A stretch of DNA of 42,715 nt from an uncultured Lachnospiraceae bacterium. GTDB lineage: Bacteria > Bacillota > Clostridia > Lachnospirales > Lachnospiraceae. Under the pieces are notes generated by a model that searched no databases, was not told the DNA's origin, and saw only the letters and a list, made by a program, of their open reading frames with translations. Position 1 is the stretch's first letter. Each line of letters begins with the position of its first letter. This document shows, piece by piece, positions 25,902 through 34,666 of this stretch. The stretch spans positions 1 to 42,715 of the forward strand of contig CAJULP010000085.1 of the NCBI GenBank assembly GCA_910587295.1, written 5' to 3'. Made by a program: the position numbers and the translations under genes.

Positions 25902-25963
25902 CGCAGGAAAATAAACAAATTGTAAAGAAACACTTTGAAATTTCTAAAATAATGGAACCTTTG

Positions 25964-25992
25964 TTTACAATTTATGCCAGCAATGTTAGAAT
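25964..25992 (+). promoter_or_regulatory. Promoter of the rhomboid-like/sigma-like gene group
   Basis: TTTACA (25964-25969) and TAGAAT (25987-25992) with a 17-base spacer. Transcription should begin near 26000. This excludes the ATG at 25993 as the start of the following gene and supports ATG 26056. Confidence 0.75.
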
Positions 25993-26055
25993 ATGATACC
26001 AGAGACAAAGGGTTATACTAAAACAAAGATCTTGTGGTATGCAGGGGAGGAAAAA

Positions 26056-26961
26056 ATGAAATCCAGAGGAAGTTTTGAAAGAAGATTTGGTAAGTACGCA
26101 ATTAAGAACCTGTCGTTGATGCTGATCATCTGTTACGGCTTTGGCTATTTGTTCCAGATGATATGGCCGGATTTTCTTCAGTTTTTGTGTTTAAATCCAT
26201 ATCAGATTGTTTTTAAAGGGCAGATTTGGAGGATCATTACGTGGATATTGGTTCCGCCGTCAAGTTTTGATTTTTTTACCCTGCTGATGTTATATTTTTA
26301 CTATTCCATTGGCACCACGTTAGAGCGCACCTGGGGAACTTACCGGTACAATGTCTACATCTTTTCCGGTATCTTATTTACCATTGTAGGAGCGTTTTTG
26401 CTTTTGGGCTATACGTTACTGTTCCAGAGGGATATCGTGGCTGCGTTAGGCAGTGGGTATTATGACTTTGCGGCAAGCATGTTCAGCACTTTTTATGTGA
26501 ACATGTCTATCTTTTTGGCGTTTGCCGCTACGTTTCCCAATATGCAGATCCTTTTGTTTTTCTTTATCCCCATAAAGGTTAAGATCATGGGGATCATATA
26601 TGGCGCGCTTTTGGTGTACCAGTTTGTGAAAGGGTTTACAACGGGCATTGCGCCTCTTGACGTGGCGCTTACGGTGGCAAACCGCTTTGTGATCGGTGCG
26701 TCGCTGATGAATTTTATCGTGTTTTTCTTAACCAGCAGAGGGAAGGTCCATATGACTCCCAGACAGGCAAAACGGCGCACGGATTTTAGGCGGGATATGA
26801 AAAAAGCCTCTAAGATTACTCGGCACAAATGTGCGGTCTGCGGAAGGACAGAGGAAACCAATCCGGAACTGGAATTTCGGTTCTGCTCTAAATGCGACGG
26901 AAATTATGAGTACTGTGAGGAACATATTTTTACACATACCCATGTGAAGGGGAAAATGTGA
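26056..26961 (+). CDS. Rhomboid-like membrane protein with C-terminal zinc ribbon
   Basis: 301 residues with about six membrane helices (residues 18-225) in the rhomboid/derlin-like arrangement (GQIWRIITWILVPP, YYSIGTTLERTWGTYRYN). The catalytic GxSG of active rhomboid proteases is not visible: the equivalent region reads YDFAASMFSTFY, so it is probably proteolytically inactive. The cytosolic tail is basic and ends in a zinc-ribbon-like cluster (CAVCG, then CSKCDGNYEYCEEH). ATG 26056 has GGGGAGG upstream and lies after the predicted transcription start. It probably shares its transcript with the two following genes. A scaffold or chaperone-like membrane role is possible, but that is inference. 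Confidence 0.78.
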   Translation: MKSRGSFERRFGKYAIKNLSLMLIICYGFGYLFQMIWPDFLQFLCLNPYQIVFKGQIWRIITWILVPPSSFDFFTLLMLYFYYSIGTTLERTWGTYRYNVYIFSGILFTIVGAFLLLGYTLLFQRDIVAALGSGYYDFAASMFSTFYVNMSIFLAFAATFPNMQILLFFFIPIKVKIMGIIYGALLVYQFVKGFTTGIAPLDVALTVANRFVIGASLMNFIVFFLTSRGKVHMTPRQAKRRTDFRRDMKKASKITRHKCAVCGRTEETNPELEFRFCSKCDGNYEYCEEHIFTHTHVKGKM

Positions 26962-26984
26962 TTTTTAAGTAACGGGGGAGCAGG

Positions 26985-27731
26985 ATGCCGGAATTAAGCG
27001 AAGTGCGTTTTGCACAGATTTTAGGACAGGTAAGGAAACTTGCAAAGGAGCAGGGTAACTGCATATCGGAAGAACAGGTACAGGACGCTTTTGCGGAATT
27101 GTCCTTATCGGATGACCAGCTTTCGCTGGTGTACGATTACCTGAAAAAGCATAAGGTGGGCATCGGGGAGCCGGTGGACCTTGATGATTACCTGACAGAT
27201 GGAGAAATGGATTATCTGGAAGCGTACCGGAAGGAGATCATGCTTTTTGGTGAGATCAGCGAAGGGGAAAAGGAGGCCATGATCCTTTCTGCCATGGCGG
27301 GAGAGAAGGCATCCCAGGAGAGACTGATTCGGTTTTTCCTTCCCAAGGTTGCGGACGTGGCAAGGCTTTATGCCGGCCAGGGCGTTTTATTGGAGGATCT
27401 GATCGGGGAAGGGAATCTGGCCCTTACCCTGGGGGTTACCATGTTAGGGGCGTTCGAGCATGCAAAGGAATCGGAAGGCGCGCTGATGCAGATGGTCATG
27501 GATGCCATGGAACGGCATATACAAGAGGCCGTTGAGGAAGCGGATAAAGACAAAAAGGCTGCCGGGAAGGTCAATCAGGTTGCCGATAAGGCAAGGGAGC
27601 TGGCCGGGGAACTTCACCGGAAGGTCACAGCCGCGGAGCTTTCCGAAGAGACGGGGATGTCGGAGCGCTATATTGAGGACGCCATGCGCATGAGCGGATT
27701 TGCCATTGAGGATCTGGAGAAGAACCCATGA
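26985..27731 (+). CDS. Sigma-70-like protein lacking regions 2.3/2.4 and 4
   Basis: 248 residues. Residues 13-60 resemble sigma region 1.1 (ISEEQVQDAF, LVYDYLKKHKVGI). Residues 102-150 match regions 1.2-2.2 (AMAGEKASQERLI, VADVARLYAGQGVLLEDLIG, EGNLAL), the part that grips the RNA polymerase beta' clamp. Residues 196-238 match region 3 (VNQVADKAREL, TAAELSEETGMSERYIEDAM). Where sigma factors have the aromatic promoter-melting and -10-reading segment (FSTYAxWWIRQAI), this protein has a helix without tyrosine or tryptophan (EGALMQMVMDAMERHI). It ends before region 4. It therefore looks able to bind polymerase but unable to read a promoter. Its stop overlaps the next start (ATGA). Confidence 0.75.
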   Translation: MPELSEVRFAQILGQVRKLAKEQGNCISEEQVQDAFAELSLSDDQLSLVYDYLKKHKVGIGEPVDLDDYLTDGEMDYLEAYRKEIMLFGEISEGEKEAMILSAMAGEKASQERLIRFFLPKVADVARLYAGQGVLLEDLIGEGNLALTLGVTMLGAFEHAKESEGALMQMVMDAMERHIQEAVEEADKDKKAAGKVNQVADKARELAGELHRKVTAAELSEETGMSERYIEDAMRMSGFAIEDLEKNP

Positions 27732-28153
27732 AAAAAACAGAATATGCGGATTATAAATATGTGATGCAGGATACGGGAGCTTTGTATCTCGGGGCAAAAT
27801 ATTCCTACGGGGAACTGATGGACAATGAGGCAGTGCCCTTTAAACTGAAGGCGGTCCTAAACCACTATGTCCTTAAGGAAGCATCCCCGGATACCACGTT
27901 AGAAAGCCAGCTTTACTATATGGAGCCGGAAGGGTTTTTATATGAGACATTCCGGCAGCTAAAGATGAAAGTAAAGGTCCAGATGATGGCGGAAAAGAAA
28001 AATATGTTCGGACAGGTTAAGACGGCGTATCAGGAAAAGATTTTCCCTCTTAAGGATTTTTGTGAGATCAACCTTGCACGAAAAAAGGCATCGGGAATGA
28101 TGCTGCAGGAAATTATCATATCAAAGCTGGGGCTTATGACTTTCAGCGTTTAA
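27728..28153 (+). CDS. Hypothetical protein coupled to the sigma-like gene
   Basis: 141 residues from an ATG overlapping the stop of the sigma-like gene by four bases, so the two are translated together and probably act together. Soluble; a mixed start (MKKTEYADYKYVMQDTGALY) with many tyrosines, and a basic helical second half (RQLKMKVKVQMMAEKKNMFG). A single cysteine. I do not recognise the family. Given the pairing, a partner or regulator of the sigma-like protein is the first hypothesis. Confidence 0.8.
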   Translation: MKKTEYADYKYVMQDTGALYLGAKYSYGELMDNEAVPFKLKAVLNHYVLKEASPDTTLESQLYYMEPEGFLYETFRQLKMKVKVQMMAEKKNMFGQVKTAYQEKIFPLKDFCEINLARKKASGMMLQEIIISKLGLMTFSV

Positions 28154-28175
28154 TTTGGAAAGGAGAAAAGAACGG

Positions 28176-31103
28176 ATGAAACAGAGAATTGACGCGCTTG
28201 GGGCGTATGAAATTGTGGAGCAAAGAAAGATTACGGATTTAAATTCAGACGGTTATATTTTAAAGCATAAAAAGACAGGGGCCCATGTGGTGCTTTTGTT
28301 AAATGATGACGAGAACAAGGTATTTTATATCGGGTTTCGGACGCCTCCCACAAACAGTACCGGAGTCGCTCATATCTTAGAGCATTCCGTTCTTTGCGGT
28401 TCGAAGCATTTCCCGGTAAAAGACCCTTTTGTGGAGCTGGTAAAAGGATCTTTAAACACCTTTTTAAATGCCATGACTTACCCGGATAAGACGGTGTATC
28501 CGGTGGCAAGCTGTAACGACAAGGATTTTAAAAATCTGGTGCATGTTTATCTGGATGCGGTCCTTTATCCCAATATTTATCAGGAGGAAAATATTTTCCG
28601 GCAGGAAGGCTGGCATTATGAGATGGACAGCATTGACGATGACCTTTCGATCAACGGCGTGGTCTATAATGAGATGAAGGGGGCGTTTTCTTCCCCCGAT
28701 GACGTGGTGGAGCGGGAGATCATGAACTCCCTTTACCCGGATGTTACTTACGGGATGGAATCAGGGGGGGATCCGGATGTGATCCCGGAGCTTACCTATG
28801 AGGAGTTTTTGGATTTCCACAGGAAATATTATCATCCTTCCAACAGCTATGTATATCTGTATGGGAACATGGATGCGGCGGAATATCTTACGTTTATGGA
28901 CGAGAATTATTTTTCCGCGTTTGACGAGCTTAAGATTGATTCCAAGGTGGGGCATCAGAAAGCTTTTGCCATGCCAAGGGAGCTGGTAAAAGAATATCCG
29001 GTGATGGAAGAAGAACCGGTTTCGGAAAATACTTACCTGGCTTATAATGTTTCCATGGGAAGCAGCCTTGACGCGGAGCTTTATATTGCCATGGAAGTTC
29101 TGGACTATGTCCTTTGTTCCGCACCCGGGGCGCCGGTGAAGCAGGCGCTGCTTGATAAGGGAATCGGGAAGGACGTATACAGCACTCTGGAAAACGGTAT
29201 TTTCCAGCCGTATTTTTCCATTGTCGCGAAAAATGCGGATGAAGCCCAGAAGGAGGAATTTGAAAAGACGATCAATCAGGTGCTTACGGAACTGGTGGAA
29301 AAAGGGATCAATAAGAAATCTCTTGAGGCTGCCATCAACCATTATGAGTTCCAATACAGGGAGGCGGATTTCGGTTCTTACCCAAGGGGGCTGATGCTGG
29401 GCCTGCAGGCTCTTGACAGTTGGCTTTATGATGAGTCCGCACCGTTTTTGCATATTGAGGCAAACCGGACTTACAGGAAATTGCGGGAAATGGTGGATAC
29501 AAAGTATTATGAGGAATGTATCCAAAACTATATGCTAGAGAATAACCATAAGAGCATTTTGACGGTCCGTCCGGTGCCGGGACTTACCACAAAAAAAGAG
29601 AAGGAGCTTTTGGGCAGTCTTCAGGATTACAAGGCTAAGCTTTCCACAGAAGAAAAACAAAGGATCGTGGATCAGACAAAAGCCCTTTTGGCTTATCAGG
29701 AGGAAGAAAGCAGCGAGGAAGCGTTAAAGACCATTCCCCTTCTTACCAGGGAGGATATGAAAAAAGAAGCGCCGGCCTATGTGAATGAAGTGTTCTATGC
29801 AGGGGATACCACGGTGCTGTTCCATGATATCTTTACCAACGGTATCGGGTATTTGAACCTTATGTTTGACTTAAAACAGGTGCCAAAGCGGCTGTTCCCA
29901 TATGTAGGGATCTTGAAGGCTGTTCTGATGATGGTGGATACAGAGCATTATAGCTTTGGGGAACTGTATAATGAGATCAATATCCATACCGGCGGCATGA
30001 AGGCGGCGGTAAACACCTATACCAATGTGAACGATCTAAAAGAATACAAGATGACCCTGGAACTGCAGGCAAAAGCTTTATACGGAAAAAGGGATAAGGC
30101 TTTAGAGCTTATGGAGGAAGTCCTTCTTGCGTCTAAGTTTGATGACACCAAGAGACTGTTTGAAATCTTATCAGAAGCAAAATCCAGGATGCAGGCGGCA
30201 ATGACAAGCGCCGGACATTCTACGGCCCTTATCAGGACCCTGTCCTATTTTTCACCCACGGCGGCGGTGGCGGAGCAGGTGAGCGGGATTCCCCAGTACC
30301 GTCTGTTAGAAGAGCTGACAGGGGATTATGAAAACAGGAAAGAAGAGCTTTGTGGAAATCTAAGGGAACTGGCTGTGTGTGTGTTCCGGCCGGAAAACCT
30401 GATGGTTGATATTACGGCGACAAAAGAGTGCTTTGAGGGCGTTTTAAAAGCCGTGGAAGGATTAAAGGGCAGGCTCTATACGGCTCCCGTAGAGGGAGAA
30501 CGTTTCCGGGCGGTTCTGGTCAAGAAAAATGAAGGCTTTATGACCGCCGGGCAGGTACAGTACGTATGCCGGGCAGGTAATTTTATCAATAAGGGGCTTC
30601 CTTATACCGGTTCCCTTAAGGTGTTAAAGGTGATGATGGGATATGATTATCTTTGGAACCAGGTACGGGTCAAAGGCGGCGCCTACGGCTGCATGTGCGG
30701 GTTCTACCGTAACGGCGACGGCTATTTTGTGTCTTACCGGGATCCTAACCTGGATAAGACCGTCAATGTATATGAACAGGCGGCGGATTATATCGGGCAG
30801 GCGAAGTTAGACGAGAGGTCGGTGACTCAGTTTATCATCGGCGCGGTCAGTGAGCTGGATACTCCCATGACGCCGGCGGCAAAGGGAGTTTATTCCCGGA
30901 GCGGATATCTGACGGGAGTTTCCATGGAGCTGGTGCAAAAAGAAAGGAACGAACTTTTGGAAACCACCGGGGAAACGATCCGCTCTCTTAGCCGGTATGT
31001 GAAAGCGTTTATGGAATATGACTGCCTTTGCGTGGTGGGGAACGGGGAAAAGATCAAAGAAAATAAGGAATTATTTATGCAGGTGGACCAATTATTTCAT
31101 TAA
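28176..31103 (+). CDS. M16C zinc metalloprotease (presequence-protease type)
   Basis: 975 residues, the full two-half clamshell length. The inverted zinc motif HILEH (H66, E69, H70) and the distal ligand E166 in VVYNEMKG are intact, and family segments DPFVELVKGSLNTFLNAMTY and TVYPVASCNDKDF follow the motif. The second half has the non-catalytic M16 domain, with YDYLWNQVRVKGGAYG, the conserved R/Y pair that contacts substrate. No signal peptide, so it probably degrades peptides in the cytosol, as PreP and Cym1 do in organelles. ATG 28176 has AAGGAG ten bases upstream; a TTG at 28155 in the same frame overlaps that site. It follows the sigma-like pair by 22 bases. Confidence 0.92.
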   Translation: MKQRIDALGAYEIVEQRKITDLNSDGYILKHKKTGAHVVLLLNDDENKVFYIGFRTPPTNSTGVAHILEHSVLCGSKHFPVKDPFVELVKGSLNTFLNAMTYPDKTVYPVASCNDKDFKNLVHVYLDAVLYPNIYQEENIFRQEGWHYEMDSIDDDLSINGVVYNEMKGAFSSPDDVVEREIMNSLYPDVTYGMESGGDPDVIPELTYEEFLDFHRKYYHPSNSYVYLYGNMDAAEYLTFMDENYFSAFDELKIDSKVGHQKAFAMPRELVKEYPVMEEEPVSENTYLAYNVSMGSSLDAELYIAMEVLDYVLCSAPGAPVKQALLDKGIGKDVYSTLENGIFQPYFSIVAKNADEAQKEEFEKTINQVLTELVEKGINKKSLEAAINHYEFQYREADFGSYPRGLMLGLQALDSWLYDESAPFLHIEANRTYRKLREMVDTKYYEECIQNYMLENNHKSILTVRPVPGLTTKKEKELLGSLQDYKAKLSTEEKQRIVDQTKALLAYQEEESSEEALKTIPLLTREDMKKEAPAYVNEVFYAGDTTVLFHDIFTNGIGYLNLMFDLKQVPKRLFPYVGILKAVLMMVDTEHYSFGELYNEINIHTGGMKAAVNTYTNVNDLKEYKMTLELQAKALYGKRDKALELMEEVLLASKFDDTKRLFEILSEAKSRMQAAMTSAGHSTALIRTLSYFSPTAAVAEQVSGIPQYRLLEELTGDYENRKEELCGNLRELAVCVFRPENLMVDITATKECFEGVLKAVEGLKGRLYTAPVEGERFRAVLVKKNEGFMTAGQVQYVCRAGNFINKGLPYTGSLKVLKVMMGYDYLWNQVRVKGGAYGCMCGFYRNGDGYFVSYRDPNLDKTVNVYEQAADYIGQAKLDERSVTQFIIGAVSELDTPMTPAAKGVYSRSGYLTGVSMELVQKERNELLETTGETIRSLSRYVKAFMEYDCLCVVGNGEKIKENKELFMQVDQLFH

Positions 31104-31171
31104 TTTTTCCATAAATGCTGGGGTTTCAAACGTATCTATGATAAATACGTAAGAAACAGGGAGGAAAGTAT

Positions 31172-32218
31172 ATGAAAAAATGGAGGGTGTTATCATTAGT
31201 TTTAGGTCTTAGCATGATCCTTGCAGGCTGCGGCGGAAGCAGTAAATATGAGTCGGCAGCCTGTGATACGGCGGCAGCCCCTGCGGCCGCGGGAGGAAAC
31301 GGGATGGCAGGCAGCGGATATTTGTCGGACGGGGTGGAGTATGAGTCCGACGATTATGCGGAGGCTGCGGCGGAAGAAGCCGGTATGGACGACGGCGGGG
31401 ATGGGAACAGTGCCCCGGAGGTCATGGATACCGGAAGGAAGCTGATCAAAACGGTAGACCTGCAGGTGGAGACGGAGTCTTTTGATGAATTGCTGCTTTC
31501 TGTTTTCCATAGGACGGAAAGCTTTTCCGGTTACATAGAAGAAAGCTATACCTATAATGGGAGCCAGTATTACGGGAGGGGAACCCGGAATGCCAATATG
31601 ACCATCAGGATCCCGGCGGATAAGCTTGAGGAGTTCCTTTCGGAAATCTCGGAGATTTCCAATGTGATCAGCCGGAATGACCGGGTGACGGATGTGACAC
31701 TAAGGTACGTGGATATGGAAAGCCATAAGAAGGCCTTGATGGCAGAGCAGGAAAGGCTCCTGGAACTTTTGGGGCAGGCGGAGAATATCGAGGATATTAT
31801 TTCCATTGAAAGCCGCCTGTCGGAGGTACGCTATCAGATCGAAAGTATGGAATCCCAGCTCCGCACTATGGATAATCAGGTCAATTACAGCACGATCTAC
31901 TTATCGATCGAAGAAGTAAAACAGTATACGCCGGTAGCGGAACAGAGTATCGGCGAAAAGATCGTAACAGGATTTCAGAGAAGTCTTGTGGATATCGGCA
32001 GCGGCTTTGTGAACTTTGGCGTCGGCTTTTTGATCTACCTTCCTTATATCGTGCTTTGGGCAGTAGTTATTGCAGCAACGCTGCTTTTTATCAGGCTTGC
32101 CATTAAAAAAAGGCGCAGTAAAAAGTTAAAAAAGCAGATGCTGATACAGGAGAGAAAACCGGAAGGCGGGATAGCCGAAACGAAAACGGCAGAAGAAAAG
32201 AAAGAGGAAAATAATTAG
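31172..32218 (+). CDS. DUF4349 lipoprotein
   Basis: 348 residues. The signal peptide ends in lipobox ILAGC; an Ala/Gly/Asp-rich linker follows, then the DUF4349 domain (about 95-270; LIKTVDLQVETESFDELL, FSGYIEESYTYN, RYVDMESHKKALMAEQERL) with a central coiled coil. A C-terminal membrane helix (about 287-312) and a basic cytosolic tail complete it. Anchored by lipid and by a helix, it probably spans the surface region; the function of the family is unknown. GGGAGG precedes the ATG. Two bases separate it from era, so it may be co-transcribed with it. Confidence 0.88.
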   Translation: MKKWRVLSLVLGLSMILAGCGGSSKYESAACDTAAAPAAAGGNGMAGSGYLSDGVEYESDDYAEAAAEEAGMDDGGDGNSAPEVMDTGRKLIKTVDLQVETESFDELLLSVFHRTESFSGYIEESYTYNGSQYYGRGTRNANMTIRIPADKLEEFLSEISEISNVISRNDRVTDVTLRYVDMESHKKALMAEQERLLELLGQAENIEDIISIESRLSEVRYQIESMESQLRTMDNQVNYSTIYLSIEEVKQYTPVAEQSIGEKIVTGFQRSLVDIGSGFVNFGVGFLIYLPYIVLWAVVIAATLLFIRLAIKKRRSKKLKKQMLIQERKPEGGIAETKTAEEKKEENN

Positions 32219-32219
32219 A

Positions 32220-33122
32220 ATGAATGACCAGCATAAATCAGGATTTGCAGCATTGATCGGAAGACCCAATGTAGGGAAGTCAACCCTTATGAACCAGTTG
32301 ATCGGGCAGAAGATCGCCATAACAAGCAATAAGCCACAGACTACCAGGAACCGGATTCAGACGGTATATACGTCAGAGGAAGGACAGATCGTGTTTGTGG
32401 ATACGCCGGGGATCCATCAGGCGAAAAACCGGCTGGGCGATTATATGGTGGGGGTTGCGAAAAGGAGCCTTTCGGAAGTGGATGTGATCTTGTGGCTGGT
32501 AGAACCGTCCAATTTTATTGGCGCCGGGGAACGGCACATTTTGGAACAGCTTCATAAGGTGAATATTCCGGTGATCCTGGTGATCAATAAAATAGACACG
32601 GTGAAAAAGGAAGCGCTTTTGGGTTTTATAGACACGTACCGCAAGGAAATGGATTTTGCAGAGATTGTACCGGTGTCAGCCCTTAAGGATATCAATACGG
32701 ATGAGCTTGTAACGTGCATTATGAAATACCTGCCCTATGGCCCGGCTTTTTATGATGAAGACACCATCACGGACCAGCCCCAGCGCCAGATCGTTGCGGA
32801 AATGATACGGGAGAAGGCTCTTAGATGCTTAGAAGAGGAAATTCCTCATGGAATCGCCGTGACCATAGAGCAGATGAAATGGCGGAAGAAGATCGTGGAT
32901 ATTGAAGCTACCATTATCTGTGAGAAGGAATCCCATAAAGGGATCATCATCGGGAAACAGGGAGTGATGCTCAAAAAAATAGGGAGCAGCGCAAGGCGTG
33001 ACATAGAACGGCTCTTAGAGAGCAGAGTGAACCTGCAGCTTTGGGTGAAGGTGAAAAAAGACTGGCGTGACAGTGATTTCCTCCTTAAAAATTTTGGATA
33101 TAATCCTGACGGGAACGAATAG
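32220..33122 (+). CDS. era: GTPase Era
   Basis: Essential-type GTPase that assists 16S rRNA maturation and 30S assembly. G1 GRPNVGKST at 14-22, G2 around ITSNKPQTTRNRI, G3 DTPG and G4 NKID; a C-terminal KH domain (EKESHKGIIIGKQGVMLKKIG). A length of 300 residues is typical. The context era-yqzL-recO is the conserved Firmicutes order. The ribosome site (AGAGGA) is weak and far, suggesting coupling to the preceding gene. Confidence 0.97.
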   Translation: MNDQHKSGFAALIGRPNVGKSTLMNQLIGQKIAITSNKPQTTRNRIQTVYTSEEGQIVFVDTPGIHQAKNRLGDYMVGVAKRSLSEVDVILWLVEPSNFIGAGERHILEQLHKVNIPVILVINKIDTVKKEALLGFIDTYRKEMDFAEIVPVSALKDINTDELVTCIMKYLPYGPAFYDEDTITDQPQRQIVAEMIREKALRCLEEEIPHGIAVTIEQMKWRKKIVDIEATIICEKESHKGIIIGKQGVMLKKIGSSARRDIERLLESRVNLQLWVKVKKDWRDSDFLLKNFGYNPDGNE

Positions 33123-33140
33123 AATCATAAAAAAAGCGCA

Positions 33141-33171
33141 CCCTAATATCACATACTTTTTGATAATAGGG
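33141..33171 (+). promoter_or_regulatory. Hairpin that can mask the yqzL ribosome site
   Basis: CCCTA (33141-33145) pairs with TAGGG (33167-33171), and TATCA (33147-33151) with TGATA (33161-33165), with one A-A mismatch between. The right arm takes in most of the AGGGGG ribosome site (33168-33173) of the following ORF, whose ATG is at 33180. The fold could hold back translation of yqzL and, by coupling, recO. Confidence 0.45.
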
Positions 33172-33179
33172 GGCACAGG

Positions 33180-33368
33180 ATGAGAGCGGAAAATTACTGG
33201 AAGCAATTCCTTAGTACAGGGAAAATTGATGATTATCTGGCCTACCGTGAAGTGGATCTTTTGGGTACGGGAGTAACAAACAGGAAAGGCGGCAGGCCGG
33301 ATGGGGATGAGGGAGCTATAAATAGTGCAGGAGCAGATCAGTGTTACAGGGATGGTTTTACGGGCTGA
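33180..33368 (+). CDS. yqzL: YqzL-like small protein
   Basis: 62 residues. The N-terminal half (NYWKQFLSTGKIDDYLAYRE) matches the pattern of Bacillus YqzL (W-K-x-F-x-x-T-G-x-I-x-x-Y-L-x-Y-x-E), and the position between era and recO is the same. Function unknown in any organism I can recall. The second half has no resemblance and overlaps the start of recO by 44 bases, so it may be a neutral extension. AGGGGG precedes the ATG. Confidence 0.75.
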   Translation: MRAENYWKQFLSTGKIDDYLAYREVDLLGTGVTNRKGGRPDGDEGAINSAGADQCYRDGFTG

Positions 33369-33984
33369 GCCTACAGGGGAATATGACCGGCGTATTGTGA
33401 TACTTACAAGGGAGCGGGGAAAGATAGCGGCTTTTGCCAGAGGTGCAAGAAAGCAGGGCAGCAGGCTGTTAGCGTCCACCAATCCCTTTTGCTTTGGGCA
33501 GTTTCGGATTTATGAGGGAAGGACGTCTTACAGTGTCAGTGAGGCGGCGATCAGCAATTATTTTGAAGAGCTCAGGGATGATTATGAGAAGACCTGTTAC
33601 GGGATGTATTTCCTTGAGGTGATGGATTATTATACAAGGGAAAATAATCAGGATCAGGATATGTTAAAGCTATTGTACCAGTCTTTGCGGGCCCTTTTGC
33701 ATAAAGGGCTTTCCGATGAGCTGGTGCGGTACATATTTGAGATCAAAGCGCTCTCTTTAAACGGGGAATATCCGGGGCCTCCTGAAAAGCCGGAAGCCTA
33801 TCTGGATTCTACGTTGTATGCGCTTTCCTTTATTGTGAATACGAAAGTGGAAAAGCTTTATACGTTTACGGTGACAAAACAGGTGCTTGCGGAGCTTTCA
33901 CAGATCACGGAAGCCTTTCGGAAGCGTTTTGTTGACAGGAAATTTAAAAGCCTTGAAATTCTTAAGGAGATGAAATATAATTGA
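33325..33984 (+). CDS. recO: DNA repair protein RecO
   Basis: Loads RecA at gaps with RecF and RecR. An N-terminal OB fold (about 1-80; VTGMVLRAEPTGEYDRRIVI, GARKQGSRLLASTNPF) is followed by the helical RecO domain. A length of 219 residues is a little short: the four-cysteine zinc site that many RecO proteins carry is absent, the corresponding place reading SLNGEYPGPPEK. The start is GTG 33325, inside yqzL, with GGGAG about 11 bases upstream. Identification rests on the N-terminal motif and on position after era. Confidence 0.9.
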   Translation: MQEQISVTGMVLRAEPTGEYDRRIVILTRERGKIAAFARGARKQGSRLLASTNPFCFGQFRIYEGRTSYSVSEAAISNYFEELRDDYEKTCYGMYFLEVMDYYTRENNQDQDMLKLLYQSLRALLHKGLSDELVRYIFEIKALSLNGEYPGPPEKPEAYLDSTLYALSFIVNTKVEKLYTFTVTKQVLAELSQITEAFRKRFVDRKFKSLEILKEMKYN

Positions 33985-33994
33985 TTGGTAAATT

Positions 33995-34636
33995 GTGAAA
34001 AGGTATGGATGGAAGATGATGGTCAAGTTTGGACGGATTTCCCTAAAAACGGCAAAGATTATGCCGGCAGTGTTTTTAGCGGCAGGGATGTTTTTATTAA
34101 CTTCCTGTAACGGCTCTCAGGGCGAAAAAAGCGGAAGCACAGTCTCAATACAAAAAGATGGAACAATTTTATCCCATATTGAGGAAAGCTTTGCGCAGGA
34201 TTACTATGATCTGGAGGAATTGCGGCAGGCAATTTTGGTAGAAGCAGCAGATTTTAATAAGGCAGCGGGAAGCGACAAGATCAGTGTGGAAAAAATTGAA
34301 GCAGACGAAGGTGTGGTAACAGTCCGGATGACCTACAGGGAGCCCTTGGATTATGCGGCGTATAATCATGTGCTCTTTTTTGCGGGAATGCCTGCGGATG
34401 TGCCGGAAGAGTATGAGCTTAATGTGGTGCTTAGCGGCACCAAAGATAACAGCCAGACGATAGGAAAGTCTGATATTCTTTCTATGGAAGGTTATAAACT
34501 GCTGGTCATGAACATCCAGGAGCCGGTTTATTTGGACGGCAGGGCGGAATATGCAAGTGACAATGTTGCGGTTTCGGATAACCGGAAGTGTGCGCAGGTT
34601 GAAGGGGAAGGAACGGGTTACGTGCTTTACAAATAG
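33995..34636 (+). CDS. Hypothetical lipoprotein
   Basis: About 206-213 residues. A long basic N-terminus leads to a hydrophobic core and a lipobox LLTSC, followed by a Gly/Ser linker and a soluble domain of unknown family (about 55-213). The start is uncertain: GTG 33995 gives the longest form but has no good ribosome site, and ATG 34016 or 34019 would leave a more ordinary signal peptide. It lies between recO and glyQS, with short gaps on each side. I do not recognise the domain. Confidence 0.75.
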   Translation: MKRYGWKMMVKFGRISLKTAKIMPAVFLAAGMFLLTSCNGSQGEKSGSTVSIQKDGTILSHIEESFAQDYYDLEELRQAILVEAADFNKAAGSDKISVEKIEADEGVVTVRMTYREPLDYAAYNHVLFFAGMPADVPEEYELNVVLSGTKDNSQTIGKSDILSMEGYKLLVMNIQEPVYLDGRAEYASDNVAVSDNRKCAQVEGEGTGYVLYK

Positions 34637-34666
34637 AAAAGATCAGGAAAAAGAAGGAGATTGCGT

